Shown: positions 1-9,350 of the stretch, piece after piece
Layout of the letters: the number at the start of each line of letters is the position of its first letter
Position numbering within the stretch: the stretch's first letter is position 1
Source of the DNA: Paenarthrobacter aurescens
GTDB taxonomy: Bacteria > Actinomycetota > Actinomycetes > Actinomycetales > Micrococcaceae
Length of the DNA stretch: 64,000 bases
NCBI RefSeq assembly: GCF_041549525.1
Contig: NZ_CP157456.1
Span: 1,736,001-1,800,000 of the forward strand
Reading direction: 5' to 3'
Notes under the pieces: generated by a model
What the model was told of the DNA's origin: nothing
The model's input: the letters and a program-made list of their open reading frames with translations, nothing else
Databases searched by the model: none
Translations under genes and position numbers: made by a program

Positions 1-107
1 TGAACCAAGAGGGAAATTTCGGGAACGCTTTTCTTGGTCCGATCGTTATGGAAACAGACGCACAGGAAGCGTTATGTCCGGACGTTGGCTGACTAAAGGA
101 GGTCGCG
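1..107. other. Leading non-coding stretch before the DUF3040 gene
   Basis: No gene of useful length is visible. A 7-bp inverted repeat (ACCAAGA at 4-10, TCTTGGT at 32-38) could be the end of a terminator for a gene outside the window. A strong ribosome binding site AAAGGAGG lies at 95-102 and serves the next gene. Confidence 0.4.
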
Positions 108-476
108 ATGCCCCTCTCGGAGCATGAACAGAAGCTGCTTGAGCAACTGGAAAAGCAACTTCATGAGGACGATCCGAAGTTCGCCAACACCATGGGTTCG
201 GATCCCATCCGCAGCTGGTCTACCCGGCATGTGATCATTGGTGTGCTCGGTGCCATTGCCGGTATCCTGCTCCTGCTTGTTGGTGTCTCGCTGCAGGCCA
301 TTCCGGTGGGAGTGCTCGGTTTCGTCGTCATGGGTGCTGGCGTCTATTTCGCTACGTTGCGTGGCGCGGCTTTTGGCAAAGCCGGCAAGGGCAAACCCGG
401 AAAAGGCAAAGCGAAGAGTTCATTCATGAGCAACCTGGAAGAACGGTGGGACGAGCGGCGTCGCGACGACCACTAG
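108..476 (+). CDS. DUF3040 family membrane protein
   Basis: A 122-residue protein of the actinobacterial DUF3040 family; its molecular role is not known. It opens with the typical acidic N-terminus beginning MPLSEHEQKLLEQLE, which predicts a short amphipathic helix, and has two closely spaced membrane segments at about residues 44-62 and 66-85. The C-terminus is Gly/Lys-rich and positively charged, likely cytoplasmic. The ATG start is fixed by an AAAGGAGG ribosome binding site six bases upstream. It is followed by a terminator at 557-580, so it is transcribed apart from the dcw cluster. In actinobacteria this family is commonly found just upstream of mraZ, as here. The family call is confident; function is open. 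Confidence 0.85.
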   Translation: MPLSEHEQKLLEQLEKQLHEDDPKFANTMGSDPIRSWSTRHVIIGVLGAIAGILLLLVGVSLQAIPVGVLGFVVMGAGVYFATLRGAAFGKAGKGKPGKGKAKSSFMSNLEERWDERRRDDH

Positions 477-556
477 GAGCCCGCACCGCATCACCGGCCG
501 GCGCACCCGGCCTCTCCTGAGTCAACCCTGCCCCTGAGGTTCGAAGAGGGATAACG

Positions 557-580
557 AAAGACCCGCACTGCGGGTCTTTT
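557..580 (+). terminator. Rho-independent terminator after DUF3040 gene
   Basis: Perfect 10-bp stem AAAGACCCGC (557-566) with GCGGGTCTTT (570-579), 3-base loop ACT, short T run at the 3' end. It separates the DUF3040 gene from the cell-division cluster. Confidence 0.8.
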
Positions 581-822
581 CGCATTTAAAGACCCTGGGC
601 TCCACTTTCCACCCTTTTCTCCACTTTCTTCCCCGCTTCCTGCCTCAGGGTGGATCGCGCGCGGTTTTAGCGGCAACGGAGCAGGCAATACGCCGGGACG
701 GTGCGGGTGGCTCTCTGCTTGCGCCTCCAGCCCTCCACTCTTCGCCACCGTCCCAAAAACCGCGTGATTTCAGGCCTGATGATTCTCGAAGTGGTGGAGA
801 AACGCCCCGCGGTGCGTTGACT

Positions 823-848
823 GTGGGGCGTTGTGGAGTAAAGTGGAG
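823..848 (+). promoter_or_regulatory. Probable MraZ operator (GTGG repeats, 10-bp phase)
   Basis: Three GTGGRG motifs start at 823 (GTGGGG), 833 (GTGGAG) and 843 (GTGGAG), exactly 10 bp apart. MraZ is known to bind phased direct repeats containing TGGG/GTGG upstream of its own gene and repress the dcw operon. A further GTGGAG lies at 794-799. The position, 65-90 bases before mraZ, fits autoregulation. Confidence 0.7.
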
Positions 849-913
849 TACATAAGAGGGTAGTGGCAGTGTTGGGAATGTGCGGGCACCTTGATTGAGG
901 GGCGGTGGGGCCA

Positions 914-1345
914 GTGTTTCTGGGTACTCACTCGCCGCGTCTTGATGAAAAGGGCCGGATCATTCTCCCAGCCAAGTTCCGTGAGGAGCTTGCCGATGGA
1001 TTGGTTCTCACCAGAGGCCAGGAACGCTGCATCTACGTCTTCAGCCAGAAAGAATTCGAGCGAATCCACGAGTCGATGCGGGAGGCGCCACTGTCTTCCA
1101 AACAGGCACGTGACTACATTCGGGTTTTCCTGTCTGGAGCCTCTGACGAGGTACCTGACAAGCAGGGGCGCGTGACAATTCCGCCGGCGCTCCGGTCTTA
1201 TGCAGGCCTCGGCAGGGAACTGGCGGTCATCGGAGCCGGAACCCGGGCCGAGATCTGGGATGCCGAAGCTTGGAATGAGTATCTCAACGAGAAGGAAGCA
1301 GCCTTCTCGGAAACGGATGACGAGAATCTGCCCGGGTTCATCTGA
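914..1345 (+). CDS. mraZ: Transcriptional regulator MraZ
   Basis: A 143-residue DNA-binding repressor of the dcw cluster, made of two SpoVT/AbrB-like repeats (about residues 1-60 and 75-125). The N-terminus [15 protein letters not shown] and the second copy [15 protein letters not shown] carry the conserved D-x-K/Q-G-R motif of the family. The start is placed at the GTG at 914, because the family begins with M-F-L-G-T-H and has about 143 residues. An upstream in-frame GTG at 905 would add three residues with no better ribosome binding site. Phased GTGG repeats at 823-848 are its likely operator. A 168-base gap separates it from rsmH. Confidence 0.95.
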   Translation: MFLGTHSPRLDEKGRIILPAKFREELADGLVLTRGQERCIYVFSQKEFERIHESMREAPLSSKQARDYIRVFLSGASDEVPDKQGRVTIPPALRSYAGLGRELAVIGAGTRAEIWDAEAWNEYLNEKEAAFSETDDENLPGFI

Positions 1346-1513
1346 GTCCGGTTGGAGGAAACCGCAGTCCAGCTTCTTGAATGGGATCTCCAGCCGCCCA
1401 TCGAACTGTTTTCCTGGCTCAACTTCCCCTGAGCCAGGCCGGCAGCCGATAGGCGCGGATGGGGATCCGATTTAAGAAGCAGCACGTAAGCGATTGAGGA
1501 AAGAGGAGGCAGC

Positions 1514-2512
1514 GTGGAAGAGCAGGACGCGGCAAAGCCCACATCGGAGCGCCACGTGCCCGTCCTCAAAGACCGCTGCATCAATCTGCTCGCCCCCGGC
1601 TTCGAAGCTGCCAGGGAACGCGGCGAAACCCCCGTGGCCATCGATGCCACCTTGGGTATGGGTGGACACTCCGAGGCCATGCTGCAGCGTTTCCCGGATC
1701 TGCACCTCGTAGGCATTGATAGGGACGAAGAGGCTCTGGCCCTGGCAGGCGCGCGGTTGGAACCCTTCTCCCACCGCACGGACCTCGTACACGCGGTCTA
1801 TGACGAGATCGAGGATGTCCTGTTGGACCTTGGAATTTCCGAGGTCCATGGCATTTTGATGGACCTTGGAGTCTCCTCCCTGCAGCTCGATGAGCGCGAG
1901 CGGGGTTTTGCCTACTCCTACGATGCGCCGTTGGATATGCGCATGGACACCAGCCGCGGGCAGACCGCAGCTGATGTGGTCAACAACTACACCGAAGACG
2001 AACTGGTGCGCATCATCCGCAAATGGGGTGAGGAGAAGTTCGCCGGCCGGATCGCCAACAGGATCGTCAATGCCCGCACGGAGAAGCCCTTTGCCACCAC
2101 GGGGGAACTCGTGGAACAGATTCGCAGCGTAGTCCCTGCCGCGGCGGCCAAGAGCGGCGGACACCCGGCCAAGCGCACCTTCCAGGCCCTGCGGATTGAG
2201 GTCAACGAAGAACTTGATGTCCTCGAACGTGCAGTTCCGGCAGCCGTAGCCGCAACCGCCATGGGTGGCCGGATCGTGGTGATGTCCTATCACTCACTCG
2301 AAGACAAGATCGTGAAGTCCGTTTTCCAGTCAGGTTCCAAATCTTCGGCGCCGCTTGGCTTCCCGGTGGAGCTTGAAGAACATAAACCCGAATTGAAGAC
2401 CATTACCAAGGGCACGGAAGTGCCTACGGCAGCAGAAATCGCTGAAAATCCCCGCGCGGCGTCTGCCCGGTTGAGGGCAGTGGAGCGTATCAAACAGAGG
2501 AGAGAAGCATGA
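1514..2512 (+). CDS. rsmH: 16S rRNA (cytosine(1402)-N(4))-methyltransferase RsmH
   Basis: A 332-residue SAM-dependent enzyme that methylates N4 of C1402 in the 16S rRNA P-site region. It starts with the family signature HVPVLKDR near residue 14. The SAM-binding stretch [13 protein letters not shown] lies at about residues 45-57, followed by GIDRDEEAL. The C-terminal hallmark [12 protein letters not shown] is at about residues 257-268. The GTG start at 1514 is preceded by AAGAGGAGG at 1501-1509. Its TGA overlaps the ATG of ftsL (ATGA), so the two are translationally coupled. Length is normal for the family. Confidence 0.97.
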   Translation: MEEQDAAKPTSERHVPVLKDRCINLLAPGFEAARERGETPVAIDATLGMGGHSEAMLQRFPDLHLVGIDRDEEALALAGARLEPFSHRTDLVHAVYDEIEDVLLDLGISEVHGILMDLGVSSLQLDERERGFAYSYDAPLDMRMDTSRGQTAADVVNNYTEDELVRIIRKWGEEKFAGRIANRIVNARTEKPFATTGELVEQIRSVVPAAAAKSGGHPAKRTFQALRIEVNEELDVLERAVPAAVAATAMGGRIVVMSYHSLEDKIVKSVFQSGSKSSAPLGFPVELEEHKPELKTITKGTEVPTAAEIAENPRAASARLRAVERIKQRREA

Positions 2513-3165
2513 GCAACGCCGCAGCGAAGACTGTGCCCTCCACGCTGGGCACGGCCCGTAGCCTCACCGCGCCCGCGGAAAAGGCCGGGGCCGGCCGCAA
2601 GGCGCGTACTCCTCTGTCGCTGGTCCGCAGCGCCCCGGGTAAGCGAAGGACCCCGTTCGTGGTTCTGTGCTTCGTGGCGATGGCAGCCGCCCTCCTGACA
2701 GTCCTGGTGTTGAATATCTCGGTGTCCACAGCGCAGTACCAGTTGGTGCAGCTCAAAGCCGAGGCTGCCACGCTCAACAAGGAAAACCAGGACCTGACAC
2801 AGAAGAAGCAGAACTACGAAGCTCCCCAGAACCTGGCCGCAAAGGCTGCAGAATTGGGAATGGTTGCTTCCACCACCAAAGGTCAGATCGATCTGAACAC
2901 CATGGCGGTGACCGGCAAGGCATCACCGGCGGTTAAGGGAGATAATCCCGGTGCCCTCCTTGCTGCTCCCGCCGTGGAGGGGTTGATTGACGTGGTTCCG
3001 TCGGTGACTACCAAGGAACCGCTGGAAAGCCGCAAACCGGAGGCAACCCCGGTGGCCCCGGCTGCAACGCCGTCCACCCCGGCAGCACCGCCGGCGGCCG
3101 CGCCTCCTGCTGAGCTTTATGGGGGATCGGTACCGGCACCCCGGCAAAAGGTGCCAGGGCAGTAG
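2509..3165 (+). CDS. ftsL: FtsL-like septum protein
   Basis: A 218-residue bitopic membrane protein in the ftsL position between rsmH and ftsI. A cytoplasmic N-terminus rich in basic residues (1-45) is followed by one membrane segment (about 47-69). An extracytoplasmic coiled coil (about 70-110: [18 protein letters not shown]) then matches the FtsL/DivIC zipper. A long Pro/Ala-rich tail follows (about 160-218) that is typical of actinobacterial versions and probably disordered. FtsL partners with FtsQ and DivIC to activate FtsW/FtsI. Sequence conservation in this family is low, so the call rests mostly on topology and on the position in the cluster. Confidence 0.85.
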   Translation: MSNAAAKTVPSTLGTARSLTAPAEKAGAGRKARTPLSLVRSAPGKRRTPFVVLCFVAMAAALLTVLVLNISVSTAQYQLVQLKAEAATLNKENQDLTQKKQNYEAPQNLAAKAAELGMVASTTKGQIDLNTMAVTGKASPAVKGDNPGALLAAPAVEGLIDVVPSVTTKEPLESRKPEATPVAPAATPSTPAAPPAAAPPAELYGGSVPAPRQKVPGQ

Positions 3166-3207
3166 ATCGTCAAACCATCGAAGCAGGGCCAGCAGCAAGG
3201 AATCAAC

Positions 3208-5004
3208 GTGGCAAAGAACCCCGGCACATCGACAAAAACGAAGACGCCGGCGGCAAGAAAGCGGTTGCGCGTTGGCCTTGGCATCATGCTGACCCTGCTT
3301 CTCGTGGTGGGCGGCAAGCTGTTCATGGTCCAAGGCCTGGACATGGGCGGGATGGCCGAAGCTGCCCTGGCCAGTCGCCTGACCCCGCAGGTACTCCCTG
3401 CTGAACGTGGCCAGATTGTGGACGCCAACGGAACTGTGTTGGCATCGAGCGTGATTCGCTACAACATCGTGGTGGACCAGACGGTCAATACCACCACACA
3501 GACCTTCCACCGCTTCAACGAGAAGACCGAAACGCTGGACGAGATCACACGTGACCAGGGGATAGCCGATCTCGCCGGGCTGCTCGGAGCGGACGAAAGC
3601 ACCATCCGGGAATCCCTCACTGGCGACAAAAAGTACTTCATGGTTGCCAAGGACGTAAAACCGGAGCTGGAAGACCGCATTTCGAAGCTGTACATTCCGG
3701 GACTCAGTGCAGAAGGTGTGAGCAAGCGCGTCTATCCCAACGGCAGCGTGGCCGGTGGGGTGGTTGGTTTCCTCAAGGACGGAACCAACGGCCAGGCCGG
3801 CATCGAACAGACCCAGGATGAGATTCTTCGTGGGGTTGAAGGTAAACGGGTCTTCGAAATCGGCGCCGATGGCCTGAGGATCCCGGTGGCCACTGACGAG
3901 CTCACTCCGGCAGTTGACGGCAGCGACGTCAAACTCACCATCAACACGGACATTCAGTACTTTGCCCAGCAGGCCATCCAGAGCCAGGTCAACAAGATGA
4001 ACGCCGAGTGGGGTTCCATCATTGTGATGGACACCAAAACGGGCAATCTCATTGCCTTGGCCGATACCAATGCCCCGGACCCCAATGACCCCGGGAAAGT
4101 TGATGCCAAGGACCGTGGGGTCAGGTCCGTGACGGCCGCTTATGAGCCAGGCTCGGTGCAGAAGATGATTACCGCCGCAGCCGTGATTGAAGAGGGAAAG
4201 TCGTTCCCCTTGGATCACTTCACCACCCCGGCGGCCTACACCATTGACGGACAGACCTTCACCGATGCGTTCGAGCACGGCACGGAAGAGCGCACTCTCG
4301 CCGGGATCCTGGGCTGGTCCATGAACACCGGAACAGTGATGGCCGGCAGCCGCCTGACCAAGGAACAACGCTACGACTGGTTGAAGAAGTTCGGCATTGG
4401 AGAACAGACGGACATCGGCTTGCCCGCTGAGGCCACCGGCATACTGGCAAAGCCTGAGCAGTGGGATGACCGTCAGCAGTACACGGTGCTTTTCGGCCAG
4501 GGTGTCTCGCAATCGACGCTCCAGACCGTGCGCGCCTTCCAAAGCATCGCCAATGATGGTGTGATGCTGCAGCCCAGGCTCATTGACAGCTACATCACCC
4601 CCGAGGGCGAGGAACAGAAGGTTCCCGCAAAGGATTCACGCCAGGTGGTCTCCAAGGAAACCGCCCAACAAGTCCGGGACATCCTGGAGAGCGCAGTCAC
4701 CGAGGGCCAGATCAAGGACGCCGCCATTGACGGCTACCGCGTGGGGGCGAAGACCGGAACCTCGCAGGCGCCCCGGGAGGACGGCTTGCCCGGCTTTGAC
4801 GGCTTCACGGCCTCCATGGTGGGCATGGCCCCCATGGATGACCCCCGGTTCATCGTGGAAGTGGTCCTTCAGCGGCCCAAGGGAAACATCTATGGCGTCA
4901 CGAACGGTCCTGTTTTCCGTTCGGTGATGTCCCAAGTCCTGCGGACCTACAACGTGGCCCCGTCCACGGGAACGCCCGCGCGGTTGCCGCAGTTCGTCAA
5001 GTAA
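3208..5004 (+). CDS. ftsI: Peptidoglycan transpeptidase FtsI (class B PBP3)
   Basis: A 598-residue septal D,D-transpeptidase that cross-links new peptidoglycan together with FtsW. An N-terminal membrane anchor (about residues 25-45) is followed by the PBP dimerisation domain and the transpeptidase domain. All three catalytic motifs are present: S316-V-Q-K319 in YEPGSVQK (nucleophile Ser316), S371-M-N373, and K515-T-G517 in GAKTGTSQ. The GTG start at 3208 has AAGGA about 7 bases upstream. It follows ftsL by 42 bases and precedes murE by about 100. No PASTA domain is present. Confidence 0.96.
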   Translation: MAKNPGTSTKTKTPAARKRLRVGLGIMLTLLLVVGGKLFMVQGLDMGGMAEAALASRLTPQVLPAERGQIVDANGTVLASSVIRYNIVVDQTVNTTTQTFHRFNEKTETLDEITRDQGIADLAGLLGADESTIRESLTGDKKYFMVAKDVKPELEDRISKLYIPGLSAEGVSKRVYPNGSVAGGVVGFLKDGTNGQAGIEQTQDEILRGVEGKRVFEIGADGLRIPVATDELTPAVDGSDVKLTINTDIQYFAQQAIQSQVNKMNAEWGSIIVMDTKTGNLIALADTNAPDPNDPGKVDAKDRGVRSVTAAYEPGSVQKMITAAAVIEEGKSFPLDHFTTPAAYTIDGQTFTDAFEHGTEERTLAGILGWSMNTGTVMAGSRLTKEQRYDWLKKFGIGEQTDIGLPAEATGILAKPEQWDDRQQYTVLFGQGVSQSTLQTVRAFQSIANDGVMLQPRLIDSYITPEGEEQKVPAKDSRQVVSKETAQQVRDILESAVTEGQIKDAAIDGYRVGAKTGTSQAPREDGLPGFDGFTASMVGMAPMDDPRFIVEVVLQRPKGNIYGVTNGPVFRSVMSQVLRTYNVAPSTGTPARLPQFVK

Positions 5005-5106
5005 GCTTTTTGGGCGTCTGTTTCGGCCAAATATCGATCCACCAACAACGGCCCGGGCGCCGCTGGCCCCCAGCCGGTCGTTCCACGAGCACCAACGGAG
5101 AACCAC

Positions 5107-6747
5107 GTGTCAGAGCACAATGAGGCAGCTACCAACGCCACGACGCCGGGCGCCGGCCAGACCGGATTTCGTCCTGCATCCGTGGCTGCGGTGCCGTTGG
5201 CCATAATCGCGGAAACACTCGGCGTTGCCGTTCCTGACGCAAGCCAGGACAGGGGAGTGACCGGCATTTCGCTCAATTCAAGAGCCGTGGAAGCCGGTGA
5301 CCTCTATATGGCCCTGCCCGGTGCTTCGCGCCATGGTGCGGACTTCGTTCCGCAGGCGATTGAGGCTGGAGCGGTTGCGGTAGTTACCGACGACGCCGGG
5401 GCGCGCCAGCTTGCGCTGGCAGGTGAGCAGCCCGTGCCGGTACTCATCGTGGCCGAGCCGCGGACCGCCGTCGGACGTTTGGCCGCACTGATCTATCGCA
5501 GCCAGCCTGACGACGGCGGGTTCCCAACGATGTTCGGGGTCACCGGTACCAACGGCAAGACCACCACCACCTATTTCATCAACTCCTTGCTCAGCGCCTT
5601 GGGCAAGAAGCCGGGCCTGATAGGCACCATCGAGATCCTTGCAGGCGGGGAGCCTATCCCCAGCCTTCTCACAACGCCGGAATCCACGGATGTCCACGCG
5701 TTGCTGGCCCTCATGCGCGAACGCGGCCTGGATGCCGCCTCCATGGAAGTCTCGTCCCACGCGATCTCCTTCCACCGCGTGGACGGGGTGATGTTCGACG
5801 TCGCAGGGTTCACCAACCTGACCCAGGACCATCTGGACCTTCACGGCAGCATGGAAGAGTACTTCCGTACCAAAGCTGAGCTTTTCACAGCCGGCAGGGC
5901 CAGGAACGCCGTGGTGACGGTGGACGATCAATGGGGCCGCAAGCTGGCCGCCGCAGCTGACATCCCCGTAACCACTCTCTCCACCAAACCCTCCGAACAG
6001 GTCAACGCCGACTGGAAAGTTGCCTCCATCACCGCGCGTGGACTGGGCTCGGAATTCGAACTCAGCCACGCCGATGGACGGATCCTGCGCGTACACACCG
6101 GCCTGCCGGGCGAGTTCAACGTGGCCAACGCAGCCTTGGCCACCATCATGGTCCTGGCCTCCGGAGTGGACGAGGCCACGCTTCAGGCTGCCCTGGATGC
6201 GCACGACCCCTTCACGGTGGCAGTTCCCGGACGCATGCAGCTGGTCTCAACAGAACCTGCCTCCGTTGTTGATTTTGCCCACAATCCGGACGCCCTGTCC
6301 CGGGCCCTGGAAGCTGTTCGCTCTCCCAAAGCGGGGTCCCGGGTGATCGTGGTCTTCGGGGCAACGGGGCAGCGTGACCAAGGCAAACGCCCCACCATGG
6401 GTGCAATCGCCGCCCGTCTGGCCGACGTCGTGATTGTCAGCGATGACGATCCCCATGACGAGGACGCAGCCGCAATCCGGGCCGAGGTCCTTCAAGGCGC
6501 CTACGCAGCCCGGGAAGCCGAAAACCTGAGCAGTGAGATCATCGAGTCCTACCCGCGGGATGCCGCCATCAGGATGGCCGTGGACATCGCCACCGGCGAC
6601 GACACCATTCTCATTGCCGGCCGCGGGCATGAGGTGTGGCAAGAGGTCAAAGGCGTGAACCTCGCGCTGGATGACAGAGTGGAGTTGCGGGCCGCCTTGA
6701 CATCCAAGGGATTCAGCGTTTCAACGGACCAGCGGATAGAGTCCTAA
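5107..6747 (+). CDS. murE: UDP-N-acetylmuramyl-tripeptide synthetase MurE (probably L-lysine-adding)
   Basis: A 546-residue cytoplasmic ligase that adds the third amino acid of the peptidoglycan stem to UDP-MurNAc-L-Ala-D-Glu. The ATP-binding loop [14 protein letters not shown] lies near residue 140, the central Mur ligase domain carries SSHAISFHRV, and the C-terminal domain carries GRGHE. The substrate-selecting loop, DNPR in meso-diaminopimelate enzymes, reads D447-D-P-H450, so the Arg that contacts the second carboxylate is missing. This argues for L-lysine as substrate, consistent with Arthrobacter-type cell walls. The GTG start at 5107 has CGGAG upstream. About 40 residues longer than E. 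coli MurE, mainly at the N-terminus. Confidence 0.95.
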   Translation: MSEHNEAATNATTPGAGQTGFRPASVAAVPLAIIAETLGVAVPDASQDRGVTGISLNSRAVEAGDLYMALPGASRHGADFVPQAIEAGAVAVVTDDAGARQLALAGEQPVPVLIVAEPRTAVGRLAALIYRSQPDDGGFPTMFGVTGTNGKTTTTYFINSLLSALGKKPGLIGTIEILAGGEPIPSLLTTPESTDVHALLALMRERGLDAASMEVSSHAISFHRVDGVMFDVAGFTNLTQDHLDLHGSMEEYFRTKAELFTAGRARNAVVTVDDQWGRKLAAAADIPVTTLSTKPSEQVNADWKVASITARGLGSEFELSHADGRILRVHTGLPGEFNVANAALATIMVLASGVDEATLQAALDAHDPFTVAVPGRMQLVSTEPASVVDFAHNPDALSRALEAVRSPKAGSRVIVVFGATGQRDQGKRPTMGAIAARLADVVIVSDDDPHDEDAAAIRAEVLQGAYAAREAENLSSEIIESYPRDAAIRMAVDIATGDDTILIAGRGHEVWQEVKGVNLALDDRVELRAALTSKGFSVSTDQRIES

Positions 6748-6753
6748 ACCGAG

Positions 6754-8244
6754 ATGATTGCACTTACTGCGGCGGAGATCGCCGACATCACCCATGGCCG
6801 ATTGACCGGAGATCCGGACATCGTGCCCACTTCCGTCGTCACAGATTCCCGGGAAGCGACGCCCGGATCGTTGTATGTTGCCAAACCCGGTGAGCACGCC
6901 GATGGACATGACTTCGTCGACGCCGCCTTTGAACGCGGTGCCGTTCTGGTTCTTGCCGAACGTGTTGTGACCGACTCCGACGGCCGCCCGTATCCCGCCG
7001 TCGTGGTTGAAAACGCGGTGTTGGCCATGGGGGCGCTGGCTGCAGAGTCCGTCAGGCGCATCCGCGCTGAGCGTACGAGCCACGGCGAGGACTTCACCGT
7101 GATCGGCATCACCGGGTCCGCAGGAAAAACCACCACCAAGGATCTCCTGGCGGGCATCCTGTCCACCGCTGGAGTCACAGTGGCGCCGCAGGGCTCCTAT
7201 AACGGTGAGGTGGGCGTCCCGCTGACGGTCTTCGCCGCAGATGCCGGAACCCGCTTCCTGGTCATCGAGATGGGCGCCACGGGCCTGGGGCACATCAAGT
7301 ACCTGGCAGAGATGGTGAAGCCGGACATCGGCGTGGTCCTGGTGGTTGGTACCGCCCACGCCGGTGAGTTCGGCGGCGTGGAGAACATCGCCAAGACCAA
7401 AGGCGAACTGGTGGAAGCCCTCGGCGAGCACGGTACGGCCGTCCTCAACCTCGATGACGGCAGGGTTGCCGCCATGCGCACCAGGACCAAGGCCAAGGTG
7501 CTGGGGTTCACGGCCTCGCCTGCCACCACTGAAGAGGTGGAAGCACGCAACGTTGTGGTCAATGCCCAAGGATTCCCTGATTTTGATTTGGTGCTGCCCG
7601 ACGGCGGTCCATCCGTTGAGGTGCGTAGCCGCCTGATCGGCGCCCACCACGTCACCAATCTGTTGGCTGCCGCCGCCGCTGCGTTCGCTGCAGGCATCCC
7701 GGCCAGAGACATCGCGTCCTCGCTCAGTTCCCAGTCTGCCGCCAGCCGCTGGCGGATGGAGCGGACCGAGCGCGAAGACGGTGTGACCATCATCAATGAC
7801 GCCTACAACGCCAATCCGGAATCCATGCGGGCTGCCCTGCGAACATTGGCGGACCTCGGTCAAGGCAGAAGGACCTGGGCCGTTCTTGGAGCCATGCTGG
7901 AGCTGGGCGAGGACTCCATTCGTGAACATACCGCAGTGGGGACGCAGGTTGTGCGCCTGAACATTTCCAGGTTGGTGGTGGTGGGTCGTGAGGCCCGTGC
8001 GCTTTACGTCTCGGCCATTCAGGAAGGCTCCTGGGGTGATGAGTGCTCCTTCACCGAGACTGTGGAAGAAGCCTACGAGCTGCTTCAAAATGAGCTGGAA
8101 CCCGGAGACCTGGTGCTGTTCAAGTCCTCCAACGGTGTGGGCCTGCGGCATTTGGGTGATCGGATAGCATTACCCCCACGGGCCGAGCCCACCGGAGAAA
8201 ACGCGGATGAAGCTGCCGCAAGCGAAGGGAACGAGCTGCTGTGA
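6754..8244 (+). CDS. murF: UDP-MurNAc-tripeptide:D-Ala-D-Ala ligase MurF
   Basis: A 496-residue cytoplasmic ligase that attaches D-Ala-D-Ala to the UDP-MurNAc tripeptide. The N-terminal domain recognises UDP, the P-loop [14 protein letters not shown] is near residue 115, the middle domain has [15 protein letters not shown], and the C-terminal domain has [11 protein letters not shown], a MurF hallmark. The ATG lies six bases after the murE stop. The last residues form an acidic, disordered tail, and the stop TGA overlaps the GTG start of mraY. The ddl gene that makes its D-Ala-D-Ala substrate is not in this cluster. Confidence 0.96.
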   Translation: MIALTAAEIADITHGRLTGDPDIVPTSVVTDSREATPGSLYVAKPGEHADGHDFVDAAFERGAVLVLAERVVTDSDGRPYPAVVVENAVLAMGALAAESVRRIRAERTSHGEDFTVIGITGSAGKTTTKDLLAGILSTAGVTVAPQGSYNGEVGVPLTVFAADAGTRFLVIEMGATGLGHIKYLAEMVKPDIGVVLVVGTAHAGEFGGVENIAKTKGELVEALGEHGTAVLNLDDGRVAAMRTRTKAKVLGFTASPATTEEVEARNVVVNAQGFPDFDLVLPDGGPSVEVRSRLIGAHHVTNLLAAAAAAFAAGIPARDIASSLSSQSAASRWRMERTEREDGVTIINDAYNANPESMRAALRTLADLGQGRRTWAVLGAMLELGEDSIREHTAVGTQVVRLNISRLVVVGREARALYVSAIQEGSWGDECSFTETVEEAYELLQNELEPGDLVLFKSSNGVGLRHLGDRIALPPRAEPTGENADEAAASEGNELL

Positions 8245-9350
8245 TTGCACTTTTGATCGGCGCCGGCGTCGCCCTTCTGGTGGCCCTGATCGGGACACCC
8301 CTGTTCATTAAGTTCCTTGTGGCCAAGAGCTACGGACAATTCATCCGGGACGACGGACCGACGTCCCACCACACCAAGCGCGGCACTCCCACCATGGGCG
8401 GGACAGTGGTGGTGGCCGCGGTGCTTATCAGCTACTTCGTGACGCACCTGATCATGTGGATGATGAATCCGGACTCCGCGGGCCCCTCGGCCTCGGGACT
8501 ATTGCTGCTGTTCCTCATGGTGGGCATGGGTTTTGTTGGCTTCCTTGATGACTTCATCAAGATCTCCAACAAGCGCAGCCTCGGCCTGAACGCACGGGCC
8601 AAGCTGATCCTGCAGGCGGCTGTGGGCATCATCTTTGCGGTGTTGGTCCTGCAGTTCCCCAATGAGGACGGCCTGCGTCCGGCCTCCACCCAGATTTCGC
8701 TCGTGAGGGACATCCCGTGGCTGGACCTCGCCTTCGGCGGGACAGTGGTAGGTGCCATCTTGTTTATCCTCTGGTCAAACCTGATCATCACCGCAGCCAC
8801 CAACGGCGTGAACCTGACCGACGGCCTGGACGGGCTGGCGGCCGGAGCATCCGTCATGGTCTTTGGTGCCTACACCATCATGGGGATTTGGCAGAACAAC
8901 CAGGCCTGCGGATCACCCCGGGAAGCCGGCAGCGGGTGTTACCAGGTCCGTGACCCCATGGACCTTGCCCTGCTGGCCGCCATTCTGAGTGCGGCTCTGG
9001 TGGGATTCCTGTGGTGGAATACTTCACCTGCCAAAATCTTCATGGGTGACACCGGCTCCTTGGCCATTGGCGGTGCCGTTGCCGCTTTCGCAATCCTCTC
9101 CCGCACCGAACTCCTGCTGGCGTTCATCGGTGGGCTCTTCGTCCTCATCACCCTGTCCGTGATCATCCAGGTGGGCTTCTTCAAGCTAAGCGGCGGCAAG
9201 CGGGTCTTCAAGATGGCTCCGTTGCAACACCACTTTGAATTGAAGGGCTGGGATGAAGTCACCGTCGTGGTCCGGTTCTGGATTCTGGCAGGGCTCTTCG
9301 TGGCCGCGGGCCTTGGAATTTTCTATGCTGAATGGGTGGTGCTGCTGTGA
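8241..9350 (+). CDS. mraY: Phospho-N-acetylmuramoyl-pentapeptide transferase MraY
   Basis: A 369-residue polytopic membrane enzyme with about ten membrane segments. It transfers phospho-MurNAc-pentapeptide to undecaprenyl phosphate, giving lipid I. Active-site motifs are visible: the aspartate pair in GFLDDFIK (near residue 97), [13 protein letters not shown] (near 190) and [12 protein letters not shown] (near 268), plus the histidine-rich cytoplasmic loop [11 protein letters not shown] (near 330). It begins at GTG 8241, overlapping the murF stop as GTGA. An extra cysteine-containing loop ([18 protein letters not shown]) lies between membrane segments, as in other actinobacterial MraY proteins. 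Confidence 0.97.
   Translation: MIALLIGAGVALLVALIGTPLFIKFLVAKSYGQFIRDDGPTSHHTKRGTPTMGGTVVVAAVLISYFVTHLIMWMMNPDSAGPSASGLLLLFLMVGMGFVGFLDDFIKISNKRSLGLNARAKLILQAAVGIIFAVLVLQFPNEDGLRPASTQISLVRDIPWLDLAFGGTVVGAILFILWSNLIITAATNGVNLTDGLDGLAAGASVMVFGAYTIMGIWQNNQACGSPREAGSGCYQVRDPMDLALLAAILSAALVGFLWWNTSPAKIFMGDTGSLAIGGAVAAFAILSRTELLLAFIGGLFVLITLSVIIQVGFFKLSGGKRVFKMAPLQHHFELKGWDEVTVVVRFWILAGLFVAAGLGIFYAEWVVLL

Larger units (their letters stand above)
477..904. other. Intergenic region between DUF3040 gene and mraZ
   Basis: About 430 bases without a convincing gene. It holds a terminator (557-580), C-rich tracts with CTCCAC motifs (600-624, 733-748) that read as GTGGAG on the other strand, and the probable MraZ operator at 823-848. 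Open frames here on the minus strand show no family resemblance and no ribosome binding site. Confidence 0.6.

Noticed and set aside
491..748. 85-codon minus-strand frame in the gap before mraZ
   Set aside because: No ribosome binding site, no family match, and overlaps the C-rich motifs and the DUF3040 terminator.
2923..4542. Long minus-strand open frame (539 codons) opposite ftsL/ftsI
   Set aside because: Lies wholly opposite well-supported genes; no family resemblance; a by-product of high GC codon usage.
6721..8151. 476-codon minus-strand open frame opposite murF
   Set aside because: Low-complexity His/Gly-rich translation typical of antisense frames; murF is certain.
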